The position numbers were made by a program, and so were the translations under genes. Positions 27,466 through 35,224 of a stretch of 64,000 nt of DNA are shown here, one piece after another. Within the stretch, counting starts at the first letter, position 1; the number at the start of each line of letters is the position of its first letter. The DNA comes from Fidelibacterota bacterium (lineage in GTDB: Bacteria > Fidelibacterota > UBA8477 > JABMPR01): contig JAIPJF010000012.1 of assembly GCA_021734325.1 (NCBI GenBank), forward strand, positions 31,699-95,698, read 5' to 3'. The notes beneath the pieces were generated by a model that searched no databases, was not told the origin of the DNA, and saw only the letters and a program-made list of their open reading frames with translations.

Positions 27466-27533
27466 TAGCCGAGTCCCTGGGAACTATTGGGGTGCTCATC
27501 CGTTTTAGTTAATGCTGAAAGGGGTACATCATG

Positions 27534-27562
27534 TTGACATCCTTGATAAATCAGGCTAAATT
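27534..27562 (+). promoter_or_regulatory. Promoter-like sequence at the 5' end of the lipoprotein gene
   Basis: TTGACA at 27534-27539 and TAAATT at 27557-27562 are separated by 17 bases. A transcript would begin near 27569, only a few bases before the ATG at 27573. If used, the message would be almost leaderless and the upstream ATG at 27531 could not be the start. Confidence 0.45.
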
Positions 27563-27572
27563 CGTTTCACTT

Positions 27573-28205
27573 ATGAGAAACAAGTTTAAGACATCGATTC
27601 TACTCATAAGCATCTTGATGCTGCAATCATGCTATACTCTGATCTATCCTCCCCAAACACTTCCTGCGACAAGTACTGTGACCACCGAGTTTGTCGAGGG
27701 TAGTACTGTAAATGTGGTGGGTTATTCAGATTGGGATCCCTACTGGGAGCCGGTTTTACCATACACCAATTACTATCGCGGATATGGGGCCTCTTATTAT
27801 GACCCCTTTAATTATTACGATTATCATCACCCCTATTATGCTCCAGTGTACGTCACTAGTGAAGAGCCAAGACCCATAAAGGGAAGGGAAATCGGAAGGG
27901 AAGATGAGCAGATAAGCGATCGGATCAGAGATCAAAAAAACAGTACCAACGGTGCCGTTGGGGGATATGTTGCTCCTACATCTATACCTCAAGTCTCCAC
28001 AATCCCTGTCGTGAGTACTCCGGTCGTCAAAAATCCGAAAATTGAGATCAAAAAGAGCCCTATAAAAAAACAGACACCTCCTGATCGAAAAACGAAGACG
28101 GAAGTTAAGCCTGTGATCAAGCAGACATCTGATTCCAATAAAAAGGACGATCAGGAGCAGCCAGAGACGAAAGCCAAAAATACCCGCGTAAGAACCAGGA
28201 AGTAA
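27573..28205 (+). CDS. Lipoprotein of unknown function, Tyr-rich then Lys/Pro-rich
   Basis: From the ATG at 27573 the product (210 residues) has a compact lipoprotein signal MRNKFKTSILLISILMLQSC with the acylated cysteine at 20. An ATG at 27531, preceded by GAAAGGGG, would add 14 residues and cannot be excluded. Residues about 55-95 are very rich in Tyr, Asp and His (YRGYGASYYDPFNYYDYHH), and the C-terminal 80 residues are Lys/Pro/Thr-rich and probably disordered. I do not recognise a family. It lies 8 bases before an outer-membrane protein gene and may work with it at the envelope. Confidence 0.7.
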   Translation: MRNKFKTSILLISILMLQSCYTLIYPPQTLPATSTVTTEFVEGSTVNVVGYSDWDPYWEPVLPYTNYYRGYGASYYDPFNYYDYHHPYYAPVYVTSEEPRPIKGREIGREDEQISDRIRDQKNSTNGAVGGYVAPTSIPQVSTIPVVSTPVVKNPKIEIKKSPIKKQTPPDRKTKTEVKPVIKQTSDSNKKDDQEQPETKAKNTRVRTRK

Positions 28206-28213
28206 GCTTCCCC

Positions 28214-29509
28214 ATGCAGACAAAACGATTTTTCCTGACCGCGTTGCTGACGACGGCCACCCTCTTCTCACAAAGCTATCTGGATATTATTCGGCCTTTT
28301 TATGGAATGAGCGGCGTATCTGGGGCTGAGAGTGGAATCCTCCCTGCTGCCAGCACGACGAGTAATGCCGTGTTGGGAAATCCTGCATTACTGAGTTATG
28401 CGGAGAAGGGTTTTGTAGCACTCGATCTGGGCTATGATCAATTTGCTGGTACGAGCGTATTCAACACAGATAAAAGTGATCAAATTTCCAGTGGGGGAAT
28501 TCGATTTAACAGTTTAAGCTACATTTATCCAGTACCTGTTTATCGAGGAGCCTGGGTATGGGGCTTCAACCTGCAACCCGTGTACTCCTTCAGTAGCATC
28601 CAGGAGTTTAGTGGCTTGGATACAGATCCTGATAGTGATCTTGAATTCACCTACGCACGTCGCAACAGAGAATCAGGGAGTCTGTACGCTTTCACTGCAG
28701 GGACTTCTTTTTTAATGAGCATCAATACAAGCCTGGGATTCTCGGTCAGCTTTTTAAACGGGTCCAATTCCTATGATAAAATATATTACGAAAACGATTC
28801 CAATGATTTTTTCCTGTTCACTGAGTATTTGGATAGTCTCCATTTTGCGCCACAATACAGAGGATTCTCAGCCCGGCTAGGTCTGAGTTCTGAATTGAGT
28901 GACGCCATTCGAGTTGGGGTTAGTCTTGAGTTCCCTTCCAGGCTTTCAGTTACCGAAGCCTCAAGCCAGGACATTATGGAATCATTTGATGATGGAAGCG
29001 ACACACTTTGGCAGGGTGATGAGCGTTCTGCCCTGGAATACGTGGTCTGGGGACCCTGGCGCATCGGAACAGGAATAGGATTTACTGTTGACCCCCTTGA
29101 GGTCAGTGTTAATTATCGTTTTCATAGCTACACGACCAGCTCCATGAAGAGTAATTTGATCAATTCTGAGGGTAATAGTCTTGATCCAATCGTCGATGCC
29201 CAGATCAAACAGAGTGTCCAGAATGTCAATGAGTTTTCAGCATCCATACAGTGGTCCATGTCACCTATTGATCTTACATTCGCAGCTTCACTGAGGAATG
29301 ATCAGCTAAACTATCGATTGGACAATATCATCAGAATGGATACTGGATTGGCCTATCATTTTAGCTCAGGTCTGGGTTTGACGATAGCTTTCAGGAAAGA
29401 GCAATGGATGAGTGATCTTAATCATGCCCTCTCTGATAATTCTGAGCGCAAAATCGAGGTTCAAAATAGTTTTTCAAAAATACAATTTGGCATCAAATAT
29501 TATTTGTAA
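28214..29509 (+). CDS. FadL/PorV-like outer-membrane beta-barrel protein
   Basis: A 431-residue protein with a signal peptide (cleavage near TLFSQS), then GMSGVSGAESGILPAAS and NAVLGNPALLSYAEKG, which match the N-terminal hatch region of OmpP1/FadL/TodX proteins and the PorV relatives common in the FCB group. The rest shows alternating beta-strands, ending FSKIQFGIKYYL, a terminal strand with final aromatic-leucine pattern for BAM recognition. Role could be uptake of hydrophobic compounds or a structural one. Coupled to the preceding lipoprotein gene. Confidence 0.78.
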   Translation: MQTKRFFLTALLTTATLFSQSYLDIIRPFYGMSGVSGAESGILPAASTTSNAVLGNPALLSYAEKGFVALDLGYDQFAGTSVFNTDKSDQISSGGIRFNSLSYIYPVPVYRGAWVWGFNLQPVYSFSSIQEFSGLDTDPDSDLEFTYARRNRESGSLYAFTAGTSFLMSINTSLGFSVSFLNGSNSYDKIYYENDSNDFFLFTEYLDSLHFAPQYRGFSARLGLSSELSDAIRVGVSLEFPSRLSVTEASSQDIMESFDDGSDTLWQGDERSALEYVVWGPWRIGTGIGFTVDPLEVSVNYRFHSYTTSSMKSNLINSEGNSLDPIVDAQIKQSVQNVNEFSASIQWSMSPIDLTFAASLRNDQLNYRLDNIIRMDTGLAYHFSSGLGLTIAFRKEQWMSDLNHALSDNSERKIEVQNSFSKIQFGIKYYL

Positions 29510-29694
29510 GTCGGACTAAAGGTCGGGGGCTGCTGCAATACTGCAAAATAAAAGGGGCCCATGACCAAAATCATCACAAATCGATAATAAATCATCCAGG
29601 ATGTCCTCTTTGGCATGATATTTATATAAGTAATAGAGATGCTTAATAGAAATTACTCAAGATTAATTCCAGATATCACAGGCAGGAGAAATTA

Positions 29695-32600
29695 ATGAAA
29701 CGCAAGATGGTAACCATCGACGGGAATGAGGCTGCGGCTTACATTGCCCATAAAACTAATGAAATATGCGCCATATATCCAATCACACCTTCATCAAATA
29801 TGGGTGAGCACGCTGATGCCTTTAGCGCCCAGGGACGAAAAAATATCTGGGGTACCGTACCAAGGGTAGAAGAAATGCAGAGCGAGGGTGGCGCAGCTGG
29901 AGCTGTTCATGGTGCCCTCCAAACGGGTGCATTGACCACTACCTTTACCGCCTCACAAGGCCTGCTGCTCATGATCCCCAATATGTATAAGATTGCTGGT
30001 GAACTCACTGCAACTGTTTTTCATGTCTCCGCTCGATCTCTGGCAGCACAGGCACTCTCCATTTTTGGAGACCACTCCGATGTGATGGCAACCAGAGCCA
30101 CTGGTTGGGCCATGCTGGCTGCAAATTCTGTCCAGGAAGTCATGGACTCAGCCCTGATTGCTCAGTCTGCAACGCTTCAATCCCGCGTACCATTCATTCA
30201 CTTTTTCGATGGTTTCAGAACTTCACATGAAGTGATGAAGATTGAACAATTAACAGACGATGACATAAAAGGCATGATCGATGACGAATGGGTGATTGCT
30301 CATCGTAATCGTGGAATGAATCCGAATTCTCCAGTGCTCAGGGGTACAGCCCAGAACCCTGATGTATATTTCCAGGGTCGTGAAACTGTCAATCCGTTTT
30401 ATGAAGCTGCTCCGGAAATTGTCCAATCAACTATGGATCGTTTCGCAAAACTGGTTGGCCGTCAGTATCACTTATTCGATTATGTTGGTGCCGAGGATGC
30501 GGAACGTGTCATCATTATCATGGGCTCTGGCGCTGAAACGGTAGAAGAAACGGTCAACTATCTACTGGCCAAAGGTGAAAAGGTTGGGCTGCTCAAGGTA
30601 CGCCTTTTTAGACCATTTTCGATCAAACATTTTATTTCAGCACTACCTTCCTCAGTGAAAAAAATTGCCGTATTGGACAGGACCAAAGAACCCGGTGGCG
30701 CCGGTGAACCCATGTACCAGGATGTGGTTACTGCCTTTGCCGAAGCTGCAATAGAAGATTACTTCCAATTCGACAAAACACCTGCGATCATTGGTGGACG
30801 TTACGGTCTCTCATCCAAAGAGTTTACTCCCGCCATGATTAAGGCGATCTTTGATGAGCTCTTGATGGAGAAACCGAAAAATCATTTTACCATTGGTATC
30901 AATGACAATGTTTCTCATACCTCCCTGGATTATGATCCTGAGTTTAGGACAGACAAACCAGGTGTCTTCAGAGGGCTATTTTATGGTTTGGGTGCTGATG
31001 GTACTGTAGGTGCTAACAAGAACTCGATCAAAATTATTGGTGAGGGTACTGACAACTTTGCCCAGGGACATTTTGTCTACGATTCCAAAAAATCTGGAAG
31101 TACAACCACGTCCCATCTGCGTTTTGGCAAAGATAAAATCCAGTCGACCTATCTTATCGATAAAGCGAATTTTATTGCTTGCCATCAGTATGAGCTTCTG
31201 GAACAATTCGATATTCTGGATAGGGCTGAAGATGGGGCAACCTTTCTCCTGAACAGTCATCTGAATAAAGATGAGATTTGGGGCGGATTATCAAGGAAAT
31301 ACCAGAAACAAATCATTGATAAAAAATTGAAGTTCTATGTGATCGATGCCGTAACTGTGGCTCAGGAAACTGGGATGGGTATGCGTATTAACACAATCAT
31401 GCAGACCTGTTTCTTTGCAATTTCAGGGATTTTACCCAAAGAGGAATCCATTGCCAAGATCAAGGCAGCGATCAAGAAAACCTATGGCAACAAGGGCGAT
31501 GCCATCGTGGAGAAAAACTTCCATGCTGTGGATCAGTCAGTTGCGAATCTTTTTCAGGTTGATGTACCTGCTACCTTAACTGGTAGTGATGCAAACCGAT
31601 TGATTGTACCTGAAGCTGCTCCGGAATTCGTACAAAGGGTTACCGCTGAAATCATTGCTGGCCGCGGAGATGGCATTCCCGTCAGCGACATGCCAATTGA
31701 TGGGACCTGGCCTACAGGAACGACCCAGTGGGAAAAACGAAATATTGCCCTGGAAGTACCAGTCTGGGAACCGGATATTTGTATTCAGTGTAATAAATGC
31801 GCCATGGTATGCCCCCATGCCGCCATTCGTCCAAAGATTACAAGCGAGGATGCATTCACCAATGCTCCTGAGACCATTAAGCACGTTGCCGTCAAGGGCA
31901 AAGAATGGGATGAGGGATCACAGTATATTCTTCAGGTAGCTGTGGAAGATTGTACAGGCTGTAATCTCTGTGTTGAGGTATGTCCCGCGCGCGATAAATC
32001 AAATCTGAATCGCAAAGCGATCAATATGGCTCCGCAACGTCCATTGCGCGAAACCGAGCGGGCCAATTGGAATTTCTTTACGGAACTCCCGGAAATTGAT
32101 CGAAATGCAGTGAAACATGATACGGTTAAAGGCGCTCAACTCTTGCAGCCGCTATTTGAGTTCTCCGGTGCCTGCGTGGGTTGTGGAGAAACACCTTATG
32201 TAAAACTAAGTTCCCAGTTGTTTGGGGATAGGATGGTCATTGCGAACGCCACAGGCTGTTCATCCATCTACGGCGGCAATCTGCCAACCACACCCTGGGC
32301 TAAGAACAGAGCCGGTCGTGGCCCTGCCTGGAACAATTCACTGTTTGAAGATAATGCTGAATTTGGATTGGGTTACAGATTGACCATCGACAAGCATCGG
32401 GAGCATGCTATTGAACTCATGACCCTGATCAAGGATGAGATAGGGGCTGAACTGGTGGAAGCGATAACATCGGCACCGCAGACAAACGAGCCCGAGATCT
32501 TTGAACAACGTGCCCGTGTTCAGGAAATGATAAAAACGGTTGAGAAATTGAATACTCCCATTTCAAAACAATTGCTTTCTGTCGCAGATAATCTGGTGAA

Positions 32601-33258
32601 GAAAAGTGTGTGGATCATGGGTGGAGATGGTTGGGCTTACGATATAGGATATGGTGGTCTGGATCATGTTTTAGCTTCAGGAAAAGACGTTAACGTTCTG
32701 GTTCTCGATACGGAAGTATACTCAAATACAGGTGGCCAAAAATCGAAATCCACACCTTTAGGTGCCGTTGCAAAATTCGCTGCCGGTGGAAAACCGTCAG
32801 GGAAAAAGGATCTTGGAATGATGGCCATGAGTTATAAAAATGTCTATGTGGCTTCTGTTGCAATGGGTGCAAATGATGCCCAGACAGTCCGAGCATTTAT
32901 CGAAGCAGAGGCTTACCCAGGTCCATCTATCATCGTTGCTTATAGTCAGTGTATCGCCCATGGCATCGATATGGTAAAAGGTATGACGCAACAGAAACTT
33001 GCCGTGGAGAGCGCGTACTGGACACTTTACAGGTACAATCCACTTTTGGCATTGGAAGGTAAAAATCCCTTGAAATTGGATTCGAAACCACCGACAAGAC
33101 ATGTCCGGGAATATTCGAGCAATGAAACCCGGTTCACCATATTGAGTCGGATCAATCCAACGCTGGCTACTCAATATCTTGAACAATCGGACAAAGCAGC
33201 CAAGGAAAAATATGAATACTATTCAAAATTGGCTGCCATTTCCTACGACGAAGCCTAA
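29695..33258 (+). CDS. nifJ: Pyruvate:ferredoxin (flavodoxin) oxidoreductase
   Basis: A 1187-residue single-chain PFOR converting pyruvate and CoA to acetyl-CoA, CO2 and reduced ferredoxin. Domain order is as expected: N-terminal pyruvate-binding domain (AYPITPSS-like IYPITPSSNMGE, residues 22-33), CoA domain, gamma domain (about 415-630), a two-cluster ferredoxin domain with C696-x2-C-x2-C-x3-C706 and C753-x2-C-x2-C-x3-C763, and the C-terminal TPP domain with C827-x-x-C830 and NATGCSSIYGG for the third cluster, plus GDGWAYDIGYGG. A GGCAGGAGA site precedes the ATG. The 185-base leader has no close consensus promoter. Its neighbour, a DHOD-like protein, is a known frequent partner. Confidence 0.97.
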   Translation: MKRKMVTIDGNEAAAYIAHKTNEICAIYPITPSSNMGEHADAFSAQGRKNIWGTVPRVEEMQSEGGAAGAVHGALQTGALTTTFTASQGLLLMIPNMYKIAGELTATVFHVSARSLAAQALSIFGDHSDVMATRATGWAMLAANSVQEVMDSALIAQSATLQSRVPFIHFFDGFRTSHEVMKIEQLTDDDIKGMIDDEWVIAHRNRGMNPNSPVLRGTAQNPDVYFQGRETVNPFYEAAPEIVQSTMDRFAKLVGRQYHLFDYVGAEDAERVIIIMGSGAETVEETVNYLLAKGEKVGLLKVRLFRPFSIKHFISALPSSVKKIAVLDRTKEPGGAGEPMYQDVVTAFAEAAIEDYFQFDKTPAIIGGRYGLSSKEFTPAMIKAIFDELLMEKPKNHFTIGINDNVSHTSLDYDPEFRTDKPGVFRGLFYGLGADGTVGANKNSIKIIGEGTDNFAQGHFVYDSKKSGSTTTSHLRFGKDKIQSTYLIDKANFIACHQYELLEQFDILDRAEDGATFLLNSHLNKDEIWGGLSRKYQKQIIDKKLKFYVIDAVTVAQETGMGMRINTIMQTCFFAISGILPKEESIAKIKAAIKKTYGNKGDAIVEKNFHAVDQSVANLFQVDVPATLTGSDANRLIVPEAAPEFVQRVTAEIIAGRGDGIPVSDMPIDGTWPTGTTQWEKRNIALEVPVWEPDICIQCNKCAMVCPHAAIRPKITSEDAFTNAPETIKHVAVKGKEWDEGSQYILQVAVEDCTGCNLCVEVCPARDKSNLNRKAINMAPQRPLRETERANWNFFTELPEIDRNAVKHDTVKGAQLLQPLFEFSGACVGCGETPYVKLSSQLFGDRMVIANATGCSSIYGGNLPTTPWAKNRAGRGPAWNNSLFEDNAEFGLGYRLTIDKHREHAIELMTLIKDEIGAELVEAITSAPQTNEPEIFEQRARVQEMIKTVEKLNTPISKQLLSVADNLVKKSVWIMGGDGWAYDIGYGGLDHVLASGKDVNVLVLDTEVYSNTGGQKSKSTPLGAVAKFAAGGKPSGKKDLGMMAMSYKNVYVASVAMGANDAQTVRAFIEAEAYPGPSIIVAYSQCIAHGIDMVKGMTQQKLAVESAYWTLYRYNPLLALEGKNPLKLDSKPPTRHVREYSSNETRFTILSRINPTLATQYLEQSDKAAKEKYEYYSKLAAISYDEA

Positions 33259-33284
33259 ATAAAGATCTGTAAAGGACAAATAGA

Positions 33285-34292
33285 ATGCGCTTAAATACAA
33301 ATTATATGGGATTAGAGCTCAAGAATCCTCTCGTTCCATCCTCTTCGCCGCTCACCGAAAATCTGGATAATATCAAAATCCTGGAGGATAATGGAGCCTC
33401 AGCTGTCGTCCTACTATCGCTGTTTGAAGAGCAAATTGAGCAGGAAGACAGCACGCTTGAGTTTTTCATGGATTATGGAACTGAGTCTTACGCTGAATCC
33501 TTGAGTTACTTTCCAAAAGCCCACGAATTCGTCAGTGGACCCCAGGAATACCTGGAGAATATACGGAAGATCAAGGCTGCCGTGGAGATTCCGGTAATCG
33601 GGAGCCTAAATGGGGCGACACCCGGTGGCTGGATGGAATATGCCAAGAAAATCGAAGCAGCTGGTGCAGATGCACTTGAATTGAATATTCATTATCTGCC
33701 TGTTGATTTCAACGAAACCAGTGCTGATGTAGAAAAGCGCTATACAGATATTGTGAGTTGGGTGAAGGCCAATGTTTCCATTCCAGTCGCTGTTAAAATC
33801 GGGTCCAGATTCAGCTCCTTACCTGCAGTCGCCAAAGCCCTGGAAGGTGCGGGTGCAGATGCCCTGGTGATGTTCAATAGATTCTATCATCCCGACGTTG
33901 ATCTGGAGAAACTGGTGACCAAAAGACAGGTCCAGTTAAGTCATGCCCGTGAAATCAGACTTCCCATGCGCTGGATATCAATTTTGCGTGGCAATGTGAA
34001 TGTAAGTTTTGCTGCCAGCGGCGGTGTTCATAGTGCTCAGGATGTCCTGAAACTGGTGATGTCAGGAGCCGATGTAACCATGCTGGCATCAGCATTGATG
34101 GCCCATGGCCCTGGCTTGATAAGAACTATAGAGAAAGACCTGATCACCTGGATGGATGAAAATGAGTATAACAGTATTGACCAGATGAAGGGTAGTATGA
34201 GCTTGATCCATTCTCCAAAACCGCAAACTCTGGTACGAGATAATTATATGCGTACCTTATTGGAGTTCCAGGCCAACAGGGGAAAAGCTTAA
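33285..34292 (+). CDS. Dihydroorotate dehydrogenase-like flavoprotein linked to PFOR
   Basis: A 335-residue TIM-barrel protein of the DHOD-like family. It opens LNTNYMGLELKNPLVPSSSPL, and has PVIGSLNGATPGGW, GADALELNIHYLP, PVAVKIGSRF, GADALVMFNRFY and AASGGVHSAQDVLK, the usual FMN-phosphate binding end. These proteins are commonly encoded next to nifJ and annotated as dihydroorotate dehydrogenase-like; no pyrimidine genes are nearby, so true PyrD function is doubtful. I infer an FMN redox partner or side activity connected with PFOR. Starts 26 bases after nifJ with AAAGGAC ahead. Confidence 0.88.
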   Translation: MRLNTNYMGLELKNPLVPSSSPLTENLDNIKILEDNGASAVVLLSLFEEQIEQEDSTLEFFMDYGTESYAESLSYFPKAHEFVSGPQEYLENIRKIKAAVEIPVIGSLNGATPGGWMEYAKKIEAAGADALELNIHYLPVDFNETSADVEKRYTDIVSWVKANVSIPVAVKIGSRFSSLPAVAKALEGAGADALVMFNRFYHPDVDLEKLVTKRQVQLSHAREIRLPMRWISILRGNVNVSFAASGGVHSAQDVLKLVMSGADVTMLASALMAHGPGLIRTIEKDLITWMDENEYNSIDQMKGSMSLIHSPKPQTLVRDNYMRTLLEFQANRGKA

Positions 34293-34296
34293 ATTG

Positions 34297-34320
34297 ATTC
34301 CTTTCTTAGAAAGGAATTTA
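34297..34320 (+). terminator. Likely intrinsic terminator after the DHOD-like gene
   Basis: ATTCCTTTC (34297-34305) and GAAAGGAAT (34309-34317) form a nine-pair stem with a TTA loop, followed by TTATTTTG. AT-rich and with an imperfect T-run, so medium strength. It begins four bases after the DHOD-like stop codon. Confidence 0.55.
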
Positions 34321-34408
34321 TTTTGAACCACTGTCCCGGTTTACCCGCTTGACGTGCAAATGCGGTAAGTGATACAGTATGGGAAATTAATTGGTCAAAA
34401 CTGAAAAA

Positions 34409-34627
34409 ATGCGTGAAGGATATTGTCCAGTATATGATATCAAGTGTCCGGAGGGATTGGACGCTGCAGAATCCTGCAATGACCGGATGGGAACAGATTA
34501 TAATCCCATAACGAATTTCCGGGATGCTGATATTGAGCATTGTGCCATCTATCGACAGGAACAACTTAGCCAGCAGAATCAGAGCAAAGATTCTGGTACA
34601 GCGCTAACGAGCGCAGAAAAAGAATAG
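34409..34627 (+). CDS. Small cysteine-containing protein of unknown function
   Basis: A 72-residue protein starting MREGYCPVYDIKCPEGL; a TTG at 34391 directly after a stop codon would add six residues. Four cysteines (C-x6-C, then C at 22 and C at 44 or so, in AESCNDRMG and IEHCAIYRQ) could bind a metal or Fe-S cluster. The C-terminal 25 residues are polar and probably disordered. It lies 10 bases before the ferritin-like gene and shares its direction, which together with the PFOR genes upstream suggests a redox or oxygen-protection role. I do not recognise a family. Confidence 0.6.
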   Translation: MREGYCPVYDIKCPEGLDAAESCNDRMGTDYNPITNFRDADIEHCAIYRQEQLSQQNQSKDSGTALTSAEKE

Positions 34628-34637
34628 GGATCACATC

Positions 34638-35159
34638 ATGAATATGTCGGAAAAATCGAGTGATTTTAAATCTGTCCAAGATGTTTTAAAAAGAGCTATT
34701 CTTTTGGAAATGAACGGTAAAGAGTTTTTTAGTATGGCTGCCAAGACAGCGACCTCCCCCGTTGCGCGGGAAATATTTGAGCACATGGTAAAGGAAGAGG
34801 AACATCATCTTCATATCCTGCAGCTGACCTTTAGGAAACACCTTGATGCCGGTCGGGTCATTCTTCCCACTGAGGAGGAATTACAATTCGGATTTCAGGA
34901 TCCTATCATCGACAAATCCTTTCTGCTTGAGCTGCGCAACAGTGCCTTTGATTCCTCTGCCATCAGTATTGCTCTGACCCTGGAGGAAAAAGCCTTCAAG
35001 TTCTATCAAAAAGAAGAACAGGCGGCAACTGATCCGGAAATCAAAAAACTGTTTACCTGGCTCACAGATTGGGAGCTGGAACATCATCGAAAACTGCTCG
35101 CTCTGGAAGAGGATTTTCGTGAAGAGGTCTGGAATGATTCAAATTTCTGGCCCACCTAA
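34638..35159 (+). CDS. Ferritin-like/rubrerythrin-type diiron protein
   Basis: A 173-residue four-helix protein. Two repeats of the diiron pattern are visible: EMNGKEFFSMAAK with VKEEEHHLHIL in the first half, and LEEKAFKFYQKEEQ with DWELEHHRKLL in the second, each giving E and ExxH ligands. There is no C-terminal rubredoxin domain. Relatives annotated as ferritin family or rubrerythrin act in peroxide detoxification or iron handling in anaerobes. Position after PFOR and a small Cys protein supports an oxygen-protection role (inference). Confidence 0.85.
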   Translation: MNMSEKSSDFKSVQDVLKRAILLEMNGKEFFSMAAKTATSPVAREIFEHMVKEEEHHLHILQLTFRKHLDAGRVILPTEEELQFGFQDPIIDKSFLLELRNSAFDSSAISIALTLEEKAFKFYQKEEQAATDPEIKKLFTWLTDWELEHHRKLLALEEDFREEVWNDSNFWPT

Positions 35160-35224
35160 AACCGCCCTATCCAGCTAGCTCGCTTCCTGTTGCTTTAAAT
35201 CAGTAAAAACCTTAGCTTCGACCT

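Noticed and set aside
29626..29650. TTTGGCATGATATTTATA upstream of nifJ as a sigma-54 promoter
   Set aside because: The GG is not followed by GC after ten bases, and no -12 TTGC is present.
33285..34292. Annotating the PFOR neighbour as pyrD
   Set aside because: It belongs to the DHOD-like group that travels with nifJ, and no pyrimidine gene or PyrK partner is nearby.
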